A stretch of 64,000 nucleotides of DNA. Origin: Brachybacterium endophyticum. Lineage in GTDB: Bacteria > Actinomycetota > Actinomycetes > Actinomycetales > Dermabacteraceae. Shown in pieces: positions 17,670-25,506 of the stretch. The DNA lies in assembly GCF_003130585.1 (NCBI RefSeq), contig NZ_QFKX01000003.1:62001-126000 (forward strand). The letters are read 5' to 3'. Each line of letters begins with the position of its first letter. The first letter of the stretch is position 1. Under the pieces are notes generated by a model. That model worked only from the letters and a program-made list of their open reading frames with translations. It ran no database searches and was not told the origin of the DNA. Position numbers and translations under genes: made by a program.

Positions 17670-17761
17670 GCGCTCCAGCCTAGGCGCGCCGGGTGGCGAT
17701 CGGGGCTGGATCGGGGCGGGATCGGTCCGCTCCCACCGGGTCCCTGGCTACGGTGGGAGAC

Positions 17762-17974
17762 ATGTCTGCAGATCTGAGAAGGCCCTCCGGTGCCGTGACG
17801 GGGATGATCGTCGTGTTCACGGTCATGCTCGCCTACAGCGTCCACCTCTCCGGGAACCTCAAGGTGACGATCGCGCTGCTCGGCGTCCTGCTGGCCCTCG
17901 TCGTCCGCGACCGGCTCCGCCTGCGCGAGTACCGGCAGGACCACGAGTTCGACGAGGACGCCTCCGAGGCCTGA
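17762..17974 (+). CDS. small two-helix membrane protein
   Basis: 70 residues with two hydrophobic segments (VTGMIVVFTVMLAYSVHL and VTIALLGVLLALVV) and a charged C-terminus ending in acidic residues, presumably cytoplasmic. The start ATG at 17762 follows GTGGGAG. It is divergent from the protease gene and convergent with the reductase gene. No family assigned. Confidence 0.6.
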   Translation: MSADLRRPSGAVTGMIVVFTVMLAYSVHLSGNLKVTIALLGVLLALVVRDRLRLREYRQDHEFDEDASEA

Positions 17975-17993
17975 GCGGGGCGCTCCTGCGCTC

Positions 17994-18635
17994 TCAGCCC
18001 TCGCGCTCGGCCCTGGCGAGGTTGTCGCGCAGCTCCTGGACGTTCTGGCGCACCACGTACGCCGGACGGTCACGCTCGACCCTCCAGGACTCGCTCAAGG
18101 GGCTGACGTCCACGGCATCGAAGCCGATCTCGTCGTACAGCCGGGTCACGAACTCGACCGCCTCGGGGTGATCGCTCGAGACCGCGATGGCGCGGCGGTC
18201 GGGCGTCCCCGCCGGGGCGACGTCGGTGGTGATGTCGGGGGCGTAGATGTGGTTGAACGCCTTGACGACCTTCGAGGTGGGCAGGCGGTCCTGGAGCAGC
18301 TGCGAGGTGGTGGTCTCGTTCGCGTCCAGCGCCGGGATCTGCCCGTCGCGCTCGGGGTAGTAGTTGTTGGTGTCCAGCACGATCTTGCCGGCGAGCGGCT
18401 CGACGGGCACCTGGTCGATCGCGTGCAGGGGGATGGTCACGACCACCACGTCCCCTGCCTCTCCCGCCTCCGCGGCCGTGGCCGCACGCGCTCCCGATCC
18501 GAGCTCCGCGACGAGATCCGAGAGGGTCTCGGGACCGCGGGAGTTCGCGATCACCACCTCGTAGCCCGCTCCCAGTGCCGCTCGCGCGACCTGGCTGCCG
18601 ATCCTGCCTGCACCGATGATTCCGATCGTTGTCAT
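17994..18635 (-). CDS. F420/NADP-oxidoreductase-like NAD(P)-binding protein
   Basis: 213-residue Rossmann protein of the NADPH:F420 oxidoreductase/ProC-like superfamily (YajO-type predicted dinucleotide-binding enzymes). The nucleotide-binding loop is TIGIIGAGRIGSQVARAALG at the very N-terminus; VVIANSRGPETL shows the NADP-compatible SRG pattern, and VLDTNNYYPERDGQIP and VVKAFNHIYAPDI are family motifs. No F420-biosynthesis gene is nearby, so use of F420 is not implied. The start ATG is at 18635. Confidence 0.85.
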   Translation of the reverse strand: MTTIGIIGAGRIGSQVARAALGAGYEVVIANSRGPETLSDLVAELGSGARAATAAEAGEAGDVVVVTIPLHAIDQVPVEPLAGKIVLDTNNYYPERDGQIPALDANETTTSQLLQDRLPTSKVVKAFNHIYAPDITTDVAPAGTPDRRAIAVSSDHPEAVEFVTRLYDEIGFDAVDVSPLSESWRVERDRPAYVVRQNVQELRDNLARAEREG

Positions 18636-18712
18636 GCCTCGTACAACGCGTGCGAGGGCGATCTGTTCCTCGGAGGGATGCGTCGGCGCGGGACAGGCAG
18701 GTGCCGGACCCC

Positions 18713-19678
18713 TCAGACCGAGTACTCCACCACCACCGGCGCATGGTCCGACAGCCGCGTGCCCGCCACCTCACGGTCCACGGCCGCCCAGTGGGCGCCG
18801 CGCGCCAGATGCGGGGTGGCCAGGTGGTAGTCGATGCGCCAGCCGGCGTCGCGCGCGAAGGACTGCCCGAGCCAGGACCACCACGAGTACGGGCCGTCCT
18901 GGTCGGGATGCAGGGAGCGCACCACGTCCACGAGCGTGCGCGGACCCAGCTGCCGTCCGAACCATTCGCGTTCCTCGGGCAGAAAGCCGTCGTTCTGCTG
19001 GTTCCGGCGCCAGGCCGCGAGGTCCTGGCGGGTGTGAGCGATGTTCAGGTCACCCATCAGCAGATACTCGCGTCCGGCTGCCGCGGCCGCCCGACGGGTC
19101 CGCGTGAGGTACGTCGAGAAGGCGGCCATGAACGCCATCTTCCGCGTGTAGCGGGCACCGCCGTCGGGCGCCTCCCGCATCCGCTCCGGGCGCTGCAGCT
19201 CAGCAGGGAGGCCTCCCTTGGGCAGATAGAGGCTCGCGATCGTCACCGGAGCCTCCGCGAGGTCGACCTCGATGTACCGCCCCTGATCGGCGAAGGGCAG
19301 CAGGCCCCGGGGGAGGACGACCCGGTCTCCCGCCGGAACCTCGGGGGCCGACGGGTTCGCGCCTGATGCCGACGGCTCCGCGAGGAGAGCGGCACCGCTC
19401 CAGGTGCGCACGGCGGCAGGCCGCTGCCGCGTCAGCACCGCGACCCCGTTGCGTCCGGGGATGCTCCCGGTGTCGAGTGCTGCGTGGTACTCGCCGAAGG
19501 CGCCGTCGGGCAGCTTCTCGGCCTGGGCCCGCACCTCCTGCAGGGCGATCACGTCGCACCCGCGCTCGCGCAGCCAGTCGTCGAAGCCGCGGCGCAGGGT
19601 CGCGCGGATGCCGTTGATGTTCACCGTCGCGACGCGCAGCGTGCTGTGCGGGACGCCGGACGTACCCAGCCCGGTCAC
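18713..19678 (-). CDS. exonuclease III / AP endonuclease family
   Basis: 321-residue Mg-dependent endonuclease/exonuclease/phosphatase-fold enzyme of the XthA group, acting at abasic sites and 3' ends in base-excision repair. Visible residues: N in ATVNINGIRATL, E in VIALQEVRAQ, DLN in YLLMGDLNIAHTR, and the closing SDHAPVVVEYSV with catalytic D and H. An approximately 30-residue insert rich in Ala/Pro precedes DQGRYIEVDL. The GTG start overlaps the Nudix stop (GTGA), so the two are translated together, pairing a DNA repair enzyme with a nucleotide-hydrolase-fold partner. Confidence 0.9.
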   Translation of the reverse strand: MTGLGTSGVPHSTLRVATVNINGIRATLRRGFDDWLRERGCDVIALQEVRAQAEKLPDGAFGEYHAALDTGSIPGRNGVAVLTRQRPAAVRTWSGAALLAEPSASGANPSAPEVPAGDRVVLPRGLLPFADQGRYIEVDLAEAPVTIASLYLPKGGLPAELQRPERMREAPDGGARYTRKMAFMAAFSTYLTRTRRAAAAAGREYLLMGDLNIAHTRQDLAAWRRNQQNDGFLPEEREWFGRQLGPRTLVDVVRSLHPDQDGPYSWWSWLGQSFARDAGWRIDYHLATPHLARGAHWAAVDREVAGTRLSDHAPVVVEYSV

Positions 19679-20202
19679 CCCAGCACCGCCCTCGCGCCCT
19701 GCACTCGCCGTGCGCAGCCGGGCGCGAGACCGTCCGGCAAGGCGTCGACGGGGAACCAGCGCACGTCCCGGCTCTCCTTGCTGACCGTGAGAGCAGAAGC
19801 GGGGTCGGCGATCATCGTGAACCCGATGTCCCAGTGCGCGGCGCAGGTGAACCCTCCGGAGAGCTCGTGACGGTCCAGGTCCGTGATGCCCTCGCCGACC
19901 AGCTCGAGGTCGACGAGGCCGGACTCTTCGCCCGCCTCGCGCAGCGCCGCAGCCGCGAGGGAACGGTCCCCGTGTTCGAGGTGGCCGCCCACCTGCACCC
20001 AGAAGCCGCCCTTGCGGTGGAAGCACATCAGGGTCCGGTCGGCATCCGGGGAGAACACGAAGGCCGACGCGGTGAGGTGCTCGGGGCCCAGGCCCTTCCA
20101 CAGCGCCTCCTCGCCCTTGTCCCGCACGAAGTCGAGGTAGGCCTCGCGCCTCGCCGATGCGGGAAGGGCCTGGAGCCGGGAGAGGACGTCGTCGCGGAGC
20201 AT
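19675..20202 (-). CDS. Nudix hydrolase
   Basis: 175 residues. The Nudix box reads GGHLEHGDRSLAAAALREA followed by GEESGL, with all key Glu and Arg residues. An N-terminal helix-rich extension (1-45) and the sequence FHRKGGFWVQVGGH precede it. Substrate (oxidised nucleotide, sugar nucleotide or other) is unknown, but overlap with an exonuclease III gene fits nucleotide-pool or DNA-damage housekeeping. The start ATG is at 20202. Confidence 0.9.
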   Translation of the reverse strand: MLRDDVLSRLQALPASARREAYLDFVRDKGEEALWKGLGPEHLTASAFVFSPDADRTLMCFHRKGGFWVQVGGHLEHGDRSLAAAALREAGEESGLVDLELVGEGITDLDRHELSGGFTCAAHWDIGFTMIADPASALTVSKESRDVRWFPVDALPDGLAPGCARRVQGARAVLG

Positions 20203-20235
20203 CGCACCATTGTCGCTGCGCGCCGCGACATCTCC

Positions 20236-20712
20236 TCACGCGTGCATCCGCGCTCCCTTCATCACCCGGTCCACACCGTTGCGCGGGCCGTGCACGGCCA
20301 GCCCCACCAGGTCCAGCTGCTCGGCGGGGACGTCGGCGACCGCCGCCCGGTTCGCCTCGTCGTGCCCGGTGGAGAACAGCTCCCGTGTGTAGACGGCCGT
20401 GGGCATCCCCCGCGAGATCGCCTTCGCACGCGCCTTCGTGAGGGTCTCGGCGCTCGCCGTCATCACCAGCACGGGCTGGCGGAGCATCGGCAGGTAGGGG
20501 GTGGCGTCCGCATCGGTGTACGGCTCGCCGACCATGCTCTCGTGGCGGGTCGCGATGCCGCTCATGAGGAACGCCGTCACGTTCAGCTCCTGCCAGGGCA
20601 GCAGGTCGTCCCGGAGGGCGACCACCACCTTGGTGTCGAAGCGGGGCGAGGCAGCGGCCTGCGTGGCGTCGGGATCGGCGGCAGGGTCTGTGGTCGAGAT
20701 CTGTTCGGTCAT
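20236..20712 (-). CDS. DUF2000 family protein
   Basis: 158 residues matching DUF2000 (peptidyl-tRNA-hydrolase-like fold): FDTKVVVALRDDLLPWQELN opens the domain, YLPMLRQPVLVMTA and the closing GLAVHGPRNGVDRVMKG complete it. The first about 25 residues are a low-complexity leader. It is divergent from an AraC-type regulator with only 48 bp between start codons, a frequent pairing for this family. Biochemical role unknown. Confidence 0.85.
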   Translation of the reverse strand: MTEQISTTDPAADPDATQAAASPRFDTKVVVALRDDLLPWQELNVTAFLMSGIATRHESMVGEPYTDADATPYLPMLRQPVLVMTASAETLTKARAKAISRGMPTAVYTRELFSTGHDEANRAAVADVPAEQLDLVGLAVHGPRNGVDRVMKGARMHA

Positions 20713-20760
20713 GCGTCCACTCTGCGAGGTCGGGCGGACCCGGTCTTGTACGTTTGTTGC

Positions 20761-21540
20761 ATGACCGAGACGGTCCGCGCCTGGCGCCCCGAGGTGCCCC
20801 TCCTGCAGGAGGTCCTGCACGCCCGGTTCGAGCACCACGTCTACCCTGCGCACACCCATGACTCCTGGAGCGTGCTGCTGATCGACGACGGCGCGGTCTC
20901 CTACGACCTGGACCGTCATGCGCACGAGGCGGTGCCGGCCGCGGTCACCCTGTTGCCCCCGCACGTCCCCCATGACGGCCGCACCGCCGTTCCCGGCGAC
21001 CCCTTCCGCAAGCGGGTGCTCTACCTCGACCCCGAATGGTTGCCCGCCCACGCCGCTGATGCCGCCGCCCGCCACCCCATGCTGAGCACCCCGGAGATCG
21101 TCGGCGCCGTCGAGCGGATCCACGACGCGCTCGCCGCTCCGGGTGACGCGCTCACCGTCGAGGGTGAACTGCTGGGGCTCGCACAGCTGGTGCGGCCGCG
21201 CCTGGGCGAGAACGAGGAGACGACATCCGACCGGCCGCTCGCCCAGCGCCTGCGCCGACACCTGGACGACCGCTTCCGCGAGGCCTTCACGATCGCCGAG
21301 GTCGCCGAGGCCCTCGGTTCCAGTCGCGCCCATCTGGTGCGCGTGTTCTCGCAGGCCTACGGGATCGCGCCGCACCGTTACGTCGTCGGCCGACGGGTCG
21401 ATTCCGCCCGCCGGCTGCTGCTGGACGGTTCCAGCCCCGCCGAGGCCGCGGCGGCATCGGGCTTCCACGACCAGGCGCATCTGACGCGCCACTTCCGACG
21501 GGTCCTGGGGACCACGCCGGGACGCTTCGTCGCCGCCTGA
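20761..21540 (+). CDS. AraC-family transcriptional regulator
   Basis: 259 residues: an N-terminal cupin-like sensor (FEHHVYPAHTHDSWSVLLID, with metal/ligand-type histidines, and VTLLPPHVPHDGRTA) and a C-terminal double helix-turn-helix (FTIAEVAEALGSSRAHLVRV and GFHDQAHLTRHFRRVLGTTP). TACGTT lies 6 bases before the ATG, so the mRNA is probably leaderless. It should control the divergent DUF2000 gene through their shared 48-bp intergenic region. Confidence 0.92.
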   Translation: MTETVRAWRPEVPLLQEVLHARFEHHVYPAHTHDSWSVLLIDDGAVSYDLDRHAHEAVPAAVTLLPPHVPHDGRTAVPGDPFRKRVLYLDPEWLPAHAADAAARHPMLSTPEIVGAVERIHDALAAPGDALTVEGELLGLAQLVRPRLGENEETTSDRPLAQRLRRHLDDRFREAFTIAEVAEALGSSRAHLVRVFSQAYGIAPHRYVVGRRVDSARRLLLDGSSPAEAAAASGFHDQAHLTRHFRRVLGTTPGRFVAA

Positions 21541-21638
21541 TCCAGGACCGAGAGCACGATCAGCTCTTTTCCGGCGACGTCCGCGCGGAGATGCGGAAGT
21601 GCTCCCCGTGCTCGTCCCGCAGGGCGCATGCTGAGCTC

Positions 21639-21932
21639 GTGGACCTCTCCTTCGATGCCACCACGATCGCCTGGCGCGGCCCGGCGCCGTTCGTCTTCGC
21701 CCGCGTGCCCGAGGACGAGTCCGACCAGATCGCGGAGGTCGCCTCGCTGGTCACCTACGGCTGGGGCACGATCCCGGTGGTCGCGCGGATCGAGGGCGTC
21801 GAGTTCACGACCTCCCTGTTCCCCCGTGACGGCGTCTATCTGGTGCCGGTGAAGGTCGCCGTACAGAGGGCGACGGGGGTGGGCGTCGGCGACGACGTGC
21901 ACGTCGAGCTGCACCTGGAGCTGCGCGGCTGA
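21639..21932 (+). CDS. DUF1905 domain protein
   Basis: 97-residue single-domain protein: LSFDATTIAWRGPAPFVFAR is the DUF1905 opening, followed by TYGWGTIPVVARIEGVEFTT and LFPRDGVYLVPVKVAVQRA, the conserved core. Family proteins are small beta-barrels of unknown function, sometimes fused to YdeI-type domains. The start is uncertain: GTG at 21639 best fits the family N-terminus, while ATG at 21591 would add 16 unrelated residues. Confidence 0.78.
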   Translation: MDLSFDATTIAWRGPAPFVFARVPEDESDQIAEVASLVTYGWGTIPVVARIEGVEFTTSLFPRDGVYLVPVKVAVQRATGVGVGDDVHVELHLELRG

Positions 21933-21994
21933 GGCGTCGAGGGCGGGCGAGCTCCGTCGCTGTCTCGCCTGGCGTGGTCGGCGACCTCTTATGC

Positions 21995-22018
21995 AATAAT
22001 CTGCGTATGGACGCAGAT
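21995..22018 (+). promoter_or_regulatory. metal-responsive operator and -10 of the KmtR-CDF operon
   Basis: ATCTGCGT-ATGG-ACGCAGAT (21999-22018) is a perfect 8+8 inverted repeat with the start codon in its centre. AATAAT (21995-22000) is a near-consensus -10 ending 6 bases before that start, so the mRNA is leaderless and repressor binding would cover promoter, start site and start codon at once. A further imperfect half-site (TATGCA) lies just upstream. Confidence 0.75.
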
Positions 22019-22369
22019 AAGAAGATGTGTGGGTTGGATCCCGACAGTCAGTACGTCGAGCTCGCCGTCGAGGTCTTCACTCTCCTGGCCGATGCCACGC
22101 GCGTGCGCATCATCCTCGCGCTGCGCGCGAACGAAGAGCTCTCGGTCAATCACCTGGCCGACATCGTCGACAAGTCCCCGGCAGCGGTGTCCCAGCACCT
22201 GGCGAAGCTGCGCATGGCCCGGATCCTCTCGACGCGTCAGCAGGGCCAGCGGGTGTTCTACCGACTCGAGAACGAGCACGCGTCGCAGCTGGTCTCCGAT
22301 GCGATCTTCCAGGCCGAGCACGCCGTTGCCGGCGGACAGGTCCCCGCGCACCACCACGAGGGGCGATGA
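22007..22369 (+). CDS. ArsR/SmtB metal sensor, KmtR-like (Ni/Co)
   Basis: 120 residues, closely resembling mycobacterial KmtR: VEVFTLLADATRVRIILAL, recognition helix in SPAAVSQHLAKLRMARIL, then FYRLENEHASQLVSDAIF. Residues H91, E104 and H105, plus the C-terminal HHH (115-117), line up with the Ni/Co ligands described for KmtR (H88, E101, H102 and two C-terminal histidines); this alignment is by eye. Metal binding should release it from the palindrome over its own start codon. It overlaps the downstream CDF efflux gene by 4 bases, matching the known KmtR-CDF arrangement. Confidence 0.9.
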   Translation: MDADKKMCGLDPDSQYVELAVEVFTLLADATRVRIILALRANEELSVNHLADIVDKSPAAVSQHLAKLRMARILSTRQQGQRVFYRLENEHASQLVSDAIFQAEHAVAGGQVPAHHHEGR

Positions 22370-23418
22370 TGACCCATCGCCCCCGATCCTCCGCGCGCCG
22401 CGGGGACCACTCCCACGGGGACGTCCATCTCCACGGGCATGGGCACGCGCACGGGCACGACCATCCCGGCCACTCCCATCCGACAGGGGTCAGGGGTGTC
22501 CTCCACGGGATCTTCGTCCCGCACTCCCATGACGCGGCCGACTCCATCGACGATGCGATGGAGGCGCACTCCCAGGGGATCCGCGCCGTCAAGGTCAGTC
22601 TTGTCCTCATGCTCGTGACGACCGTCGTGCAAGCGGTCATCGTGGCATTCTCCGGTTCGGTCGCCCTGCTCGCGGACACGGTCCACAACCTCTCCGACGC
22701 ACTCACGGCGGTGCCGCTGTGGATCGCGTTCGTCCTGTCTCGCCGGGTAGCGACACGTCGGTACACGTACGGCTTCAACCGGGCCGAGGACCTCGCAGGC
22801 CTCTTCATCGTGCTCATGATCGCGCTGTCGGCCGTCGTGGCGGCCGTCGAGGCCATCGATCGGATGGTCAGCCCGCGGCCGATGGAGAACATCGGCTGGG
22901 TCATCGCCGCGGGGGTCGTCGGCTTCCTCGGGAACGAGGCCGTCGCCGTCTACCGCATTCGCGTGGGACGCCGGATCGGGTCCGCTGCCCTGGTCGCCGA
23001 CGGGATCCATGCGCGCACCGACGGCTTCACGTCCCTCGCGGTGGTCGCCGGCGGGATCGGGGTGCTGCTCGGGTTCCCCCTCGCCGATCCGATCGTGGGC
23101 CTTCTGATCTCCGCCATGATCGCCGTCCTTCTGGTCGGGACCGTGCGTTCGGTCGGGCGCCGCCTCATGGACGGGGTCGAACCGGAGCTCGTGGACCGTG
23201 CGGAACGCGCCCTCGGGGAGGTCATCGGCATCGACTCCGTCGACCGGGTGCGGATGCGGTGGATCGGGCACCGGCTCCATGGGGACGCGCTCGTCCGCAC
23301 GTCGGCGACGACCCTCGTGGACGCCGACCGTCTGGCATCGACGGCCGAGGAGACGGTGAGGCAGCGGCTGCCGAACCTGGACGAGATCGCCGTCAGGGTG
23401 GTGGCCGTCGGCAGCTGA
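22366..23418 (+). CDS. cation diffusion facilitator (metal efflux) transporter
   Basis: 350-residue CDF exporter. The cytosolic N-terminus is histidine-rich (HSHGDVHLHGHGHAHGHDH, about 15-34) and a second loop has VPHSHDAADS. Six helices follow with the metal-site motifs LLADTVHNLSDAL and LVADGIHARTDGFTSL. A C-terminal ferredoxin-like cytosolic domain ends the protein. Co-transcription with a KmtR-like sensor suggests Ni or Co, possibly Zn, export. The ATG at 22366 overlaps the regulator stop; a second ATG follows immediately. Confidence 0.93.
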   Translation: MMTHRPRSSARRGDHSHGDVHLHGHGHAHGHDHPGHSHPTGVRGVLHGIFVPHSHDAADSIDDAMEAHSQGIRAVKVSLVLMLVTTVVQAVIVAFSGSVALLADTVHNLSDALTAVPLWIAFVLSRRVATRRYTYGFNRAEDLAGLFIVLMIALSAVVAAVEAIDRMVSPRPMENIGWVIAAGVVGFLGNEAVAVYRIRVGRRIGSAALVADGIHARTDGFTSLAVVAGGIGVLLGFPLADPIVGLLISAMIAVLLVGTVRSVGRRLMDGVEPELVDRAERALGEVIGIDSVDRVRMRWIGHRLHGDALVRTSATTLVDADRLASTAEETVRQRLPNLDEIAVRVVAVGS

Positions 23419-23541
23419 CCATGAGCCAAGGGAGGCGGGGGCCCGCTGCCCTCGCGCATCCTGCATCTCGACCCGGAGGGCCCAGGGCGCCCCTCGCTCA
23501 GCGTGATGCTCCGTCGGACCGATCAGCGGGCGGGTGGATTC

Positions 23542-24609
23542 TCAGGCCACCGGATCGCCCTGCACCGGGCCCTCCGTGTTCGGCTTCCACCCCAGCGCCG
23601 GGGCTACATGCTCCGCGAAGCTCTGCAGGATGTGCAGGTTCAGGTCCACGCCGGCCTGCGAGGGAATCGTCAGCATCAGGGTGTCGGCGCTCTGCACGGC
23701 GGCGTCGGCCCGCAGCTGCTCGATCAGCTGGTCGGGCTCGCCGGCGAAGGTGCGCCCGAAGGTCGAGCGCATGCCGTCGATGATGCCGATCTGGTCGCCG
23801 CCCTCGCCCGGACGCACGCCGAAGAGCATGCGGTCCTGCTCGTCGATGATCGGGAAGACGCTGCGCGAGACCGAGACCCGCGGACTGCCGGTGTGCCCGG
23901 CCTCCTTGTAGGCGGCGCGGAAGCGGTCGATCTGCTCGGCCTGGAGATCGGCGAAGGACTCGCCGGTCGCCTCGGTCAGCAGCGTCGAGCTCATGAGGTT
24001 CAGTCCCATCCGCCCCACGTTCTCGGCGCTGTCGCGGCTGCCTGCGCCCCACCAGACGTGGTCGGCGAGGTCGGGGGAGTGCGGTTCGATACGCAGACCG
24101 GCCCCCGGGGCGGCGTCGGACATGAACGGCTGCTGGCCGGCGCGCGCCATCGGGGCGCCGCGCACCGCACGCAGGAACAGGTCGAACTTCTCGCGGGCGA
24201 TGTCCGCCCCGCGCGGGTCCGTCGAGCCGTGGTAGCCGAAGGCCTCCCACCCGCGGTCGGCCGGCTCGGGGCTGCCGCGGGAGATGCCGAGCGCGAGGCG
24301 CCCGTCGGCCAGCAGGTCGAGGGCCGCGGCTTCCTCGGCGAGGTACAGCGGGTTCTCGTAGCGCATGTCGATGACGCCCGTGCCGACCTCGATGCGCTGC
24401 GTGCGCGCAGCGGCGGCCGAGAGCAGCGGCATCGGCGAGGCCGACTGCCGTGCGAAGTGGTGGACGCGGAAGTACGCGCCGTTCACGCCGATCTCGTCGG
24501 CACCGACGGCGATGTCGACCGCGTCGTGCAGCATCTGGCGCGCATCGAGACCGCCCTGCGCGGGAGTGCCGCCGTAGTGGCCGAAGCTGAGGAATCCGAA
24601 GGCTCGCAT
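23542..24609 (-). CDS. LLM-class flavin-dependent oxidoreductase
   Basis: 355-residue luciferase-like monooxygenase fold. RAFGFLSFGHYGGTPAQGGL is the N-terminus, GVNGAYFRVHHFARQSASP and GRLALGISRGSPEPADRGWE are typical of the group. It probably uses FMNH2 (or F420) to oxidise an unknown substrate. Upstream of the ATG is an AT-rich stretch with TAGGGT as -10 and an 8-bp palindrome GAATATTC (24636-24643). It is convergent with the CDF gene and shares no evident operon. Confidence 0.88.
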   Translation of the reverse strand: MRAFGFLSFGHYGGTPAQGGLDARQMLHDAVDIAVGADEIGVNGAYFRVHHFARQSASPMPLLSAAAARTQRIEVGTGVIDMRYENPLYLAEEAAALDLLADGRLALGISRGSPEPADRGWEAFGYHGSTDPRGADIAREKFDLFLRAVRGAPMARAGQQPFMSDAAPGAGLRIEPHSPDLADHVWWGAGSRDSAENVGRMGLNLMSSTLLTEATGESFADLQAEQIDRFRAAYKEAGHTGSPRVSVSRSVFPIIDEQDRMLFGVRPGEGGDQIGIIDGMRSTFGRTFAGEPDQLIEQLRADAAVQSADTLMLTIPSQAGVDLNLHILQSFAEHVAPALGWKPNTEGPVQGDPVA

Positions 24610-24679
24610 GGTGAGACCAACCCTAACAGATCATTGAATATTCCACGAAAAGTCGGAGCGGTCGTCGACGGGCGGGCGT

Positions 24680-24910
24680 TCAGCGTCCGACGTTGCGCGG
24701 GTGCTGCCGCGCACGGCGCTCGTTGCCGCGCCGGTAGTTCCCGGTCAGGCGCGCCATCAGCTCCTGGGCGTCGCGCTCGCCGCCCGCGGTGACGTCCTCG
24801 AGGAACACGGCTGCGCGACGACCACGCAGCGTCGCGGCAGGGCGCCCGTGGTGGAGCAGGACCACGTCGTCGCCGCGCTCGGTGTAGGTGAATCCGTCCG
24901 GTGCAGGCAT
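24680..24910 (-). CDS. small conserved actinobacterial protein
   Basis: 76 residues, basic at the C-terminus: FTYTERGDDVVLLHHGRPAA then LRGRRAAVFLEDV and ELMARLTGNYRRGNERRARQ. The pattern (short beta hairpin, helix, Arg-rich tail) resembles a widespread actinobacterial family of unknown function that I recognise but cannot name. The basic tail would suit nucleic-acid contact. The start ATG is at 24910, 31 bases from the stop of the VOC gene on the same strand, so the two are probably co-transcribed. Confidence 0.7.
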   Translation of the reverse strand: MPAPDGFTYTERGDDVVLLHHGRPAATLRGRRAAVFLEDVTAGGERDAQELMARLTGNYRRGNERRARQHPRNVGR

Positions 24911-24941
24911 GGCGTGAGGGTAGGGCGTGAACCGGGTGGCG

Positions 24942-25406
24942 TCACGCGGTTTCCGCGGCGTCCCCACCCTGGGCGCTCGGGCCGTGATCCCCGGGAACCA
25001 TGACCGCCCACAGCACGCCGAAGCGGTCGGTGACCTGGCCGTAGTGGTCTCCCCAGGGGGCGAGGTCGAAGGGCATCGCCTCCTGCCCGCCACCGTCGAT
25101 GAGGGTGTCGATGAGCGCGCGGGCAGCCGCGACGTCCCCCAGGGCGAGCAGGAAGGAGTAGACGTCCGAGTGGAGGTCCGGCAGCTCGGGTCCGACGGCG
25201 TCGCCGCCGGTGAGGGTGACCCTGCCGCCGTGGAGCTCGGCGTGGGCGACCGCGCCCTCCGGCGGCTGGAAGGGGAAGCCCTCGGTGGAGAAGTCGCCGT
25301 AGTGCATGACCTGGAGCTCGCCGCCGAACACCTCGGCGTAGTAGCGGAAGGCGTCCTCGGCGTTGCCCGGGAAGCTGATGTACGGGGCGAAGGTGGGGGC
25401 GGCCAC
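24942..25406 (-). CDS. VOC family protein (PhnB-like)
   Basis: 154 residues, the same branch as the protein at 1094-1528: PTFAPYISFPGNAEDAFRYY opens the fold, WGDHYGQVTDRFGVLWAVM closes it. The C-terminal about 15 residues form a low-complexity tail. The segment VMHYGDFSTEGFPF is the typical loop of this branch. It sits upstream of the small conserved protein on the same strand. Substrate unknown. Confidence 0.87.
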   Translation of the reverse strand: MAAPTFAPYISFPGNAEDAFRYYAEVFGGELQVMHYGDFSTEGFPFQPPEGAVAHAELHGGRVTLTGGDAVGPELPDLHSDVYSFLLALGDVAAARALIDTLIDGGGQEAMPFDLAPWGDHYGQVTDRFGVLWAVMVPGDHGPSAQGGDAAETA

Positions 25407-25506
25407 GACGGGTCCTTCCTTCGGGGTCGCCCTCGCGGCGACACTGCCTGGACGCTACCACCATGCTGTGACCGCGGTCACGCAGAGCTTGGCCGGGACG
25501 GGCCGA

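Noticed and set aside
14091-17777. Long plus-strand frames opposite the tricorn-type protease
   Set aside because: No recognisable domain; the protease frame explains the region.
23419-23541. Weak GAGGG...CCCTC pairing between the convergent CDF and LLM genes, considered as a shared terminator
   Set aside because: The stem is short with a bulge and no T-run; support is too thin to list.
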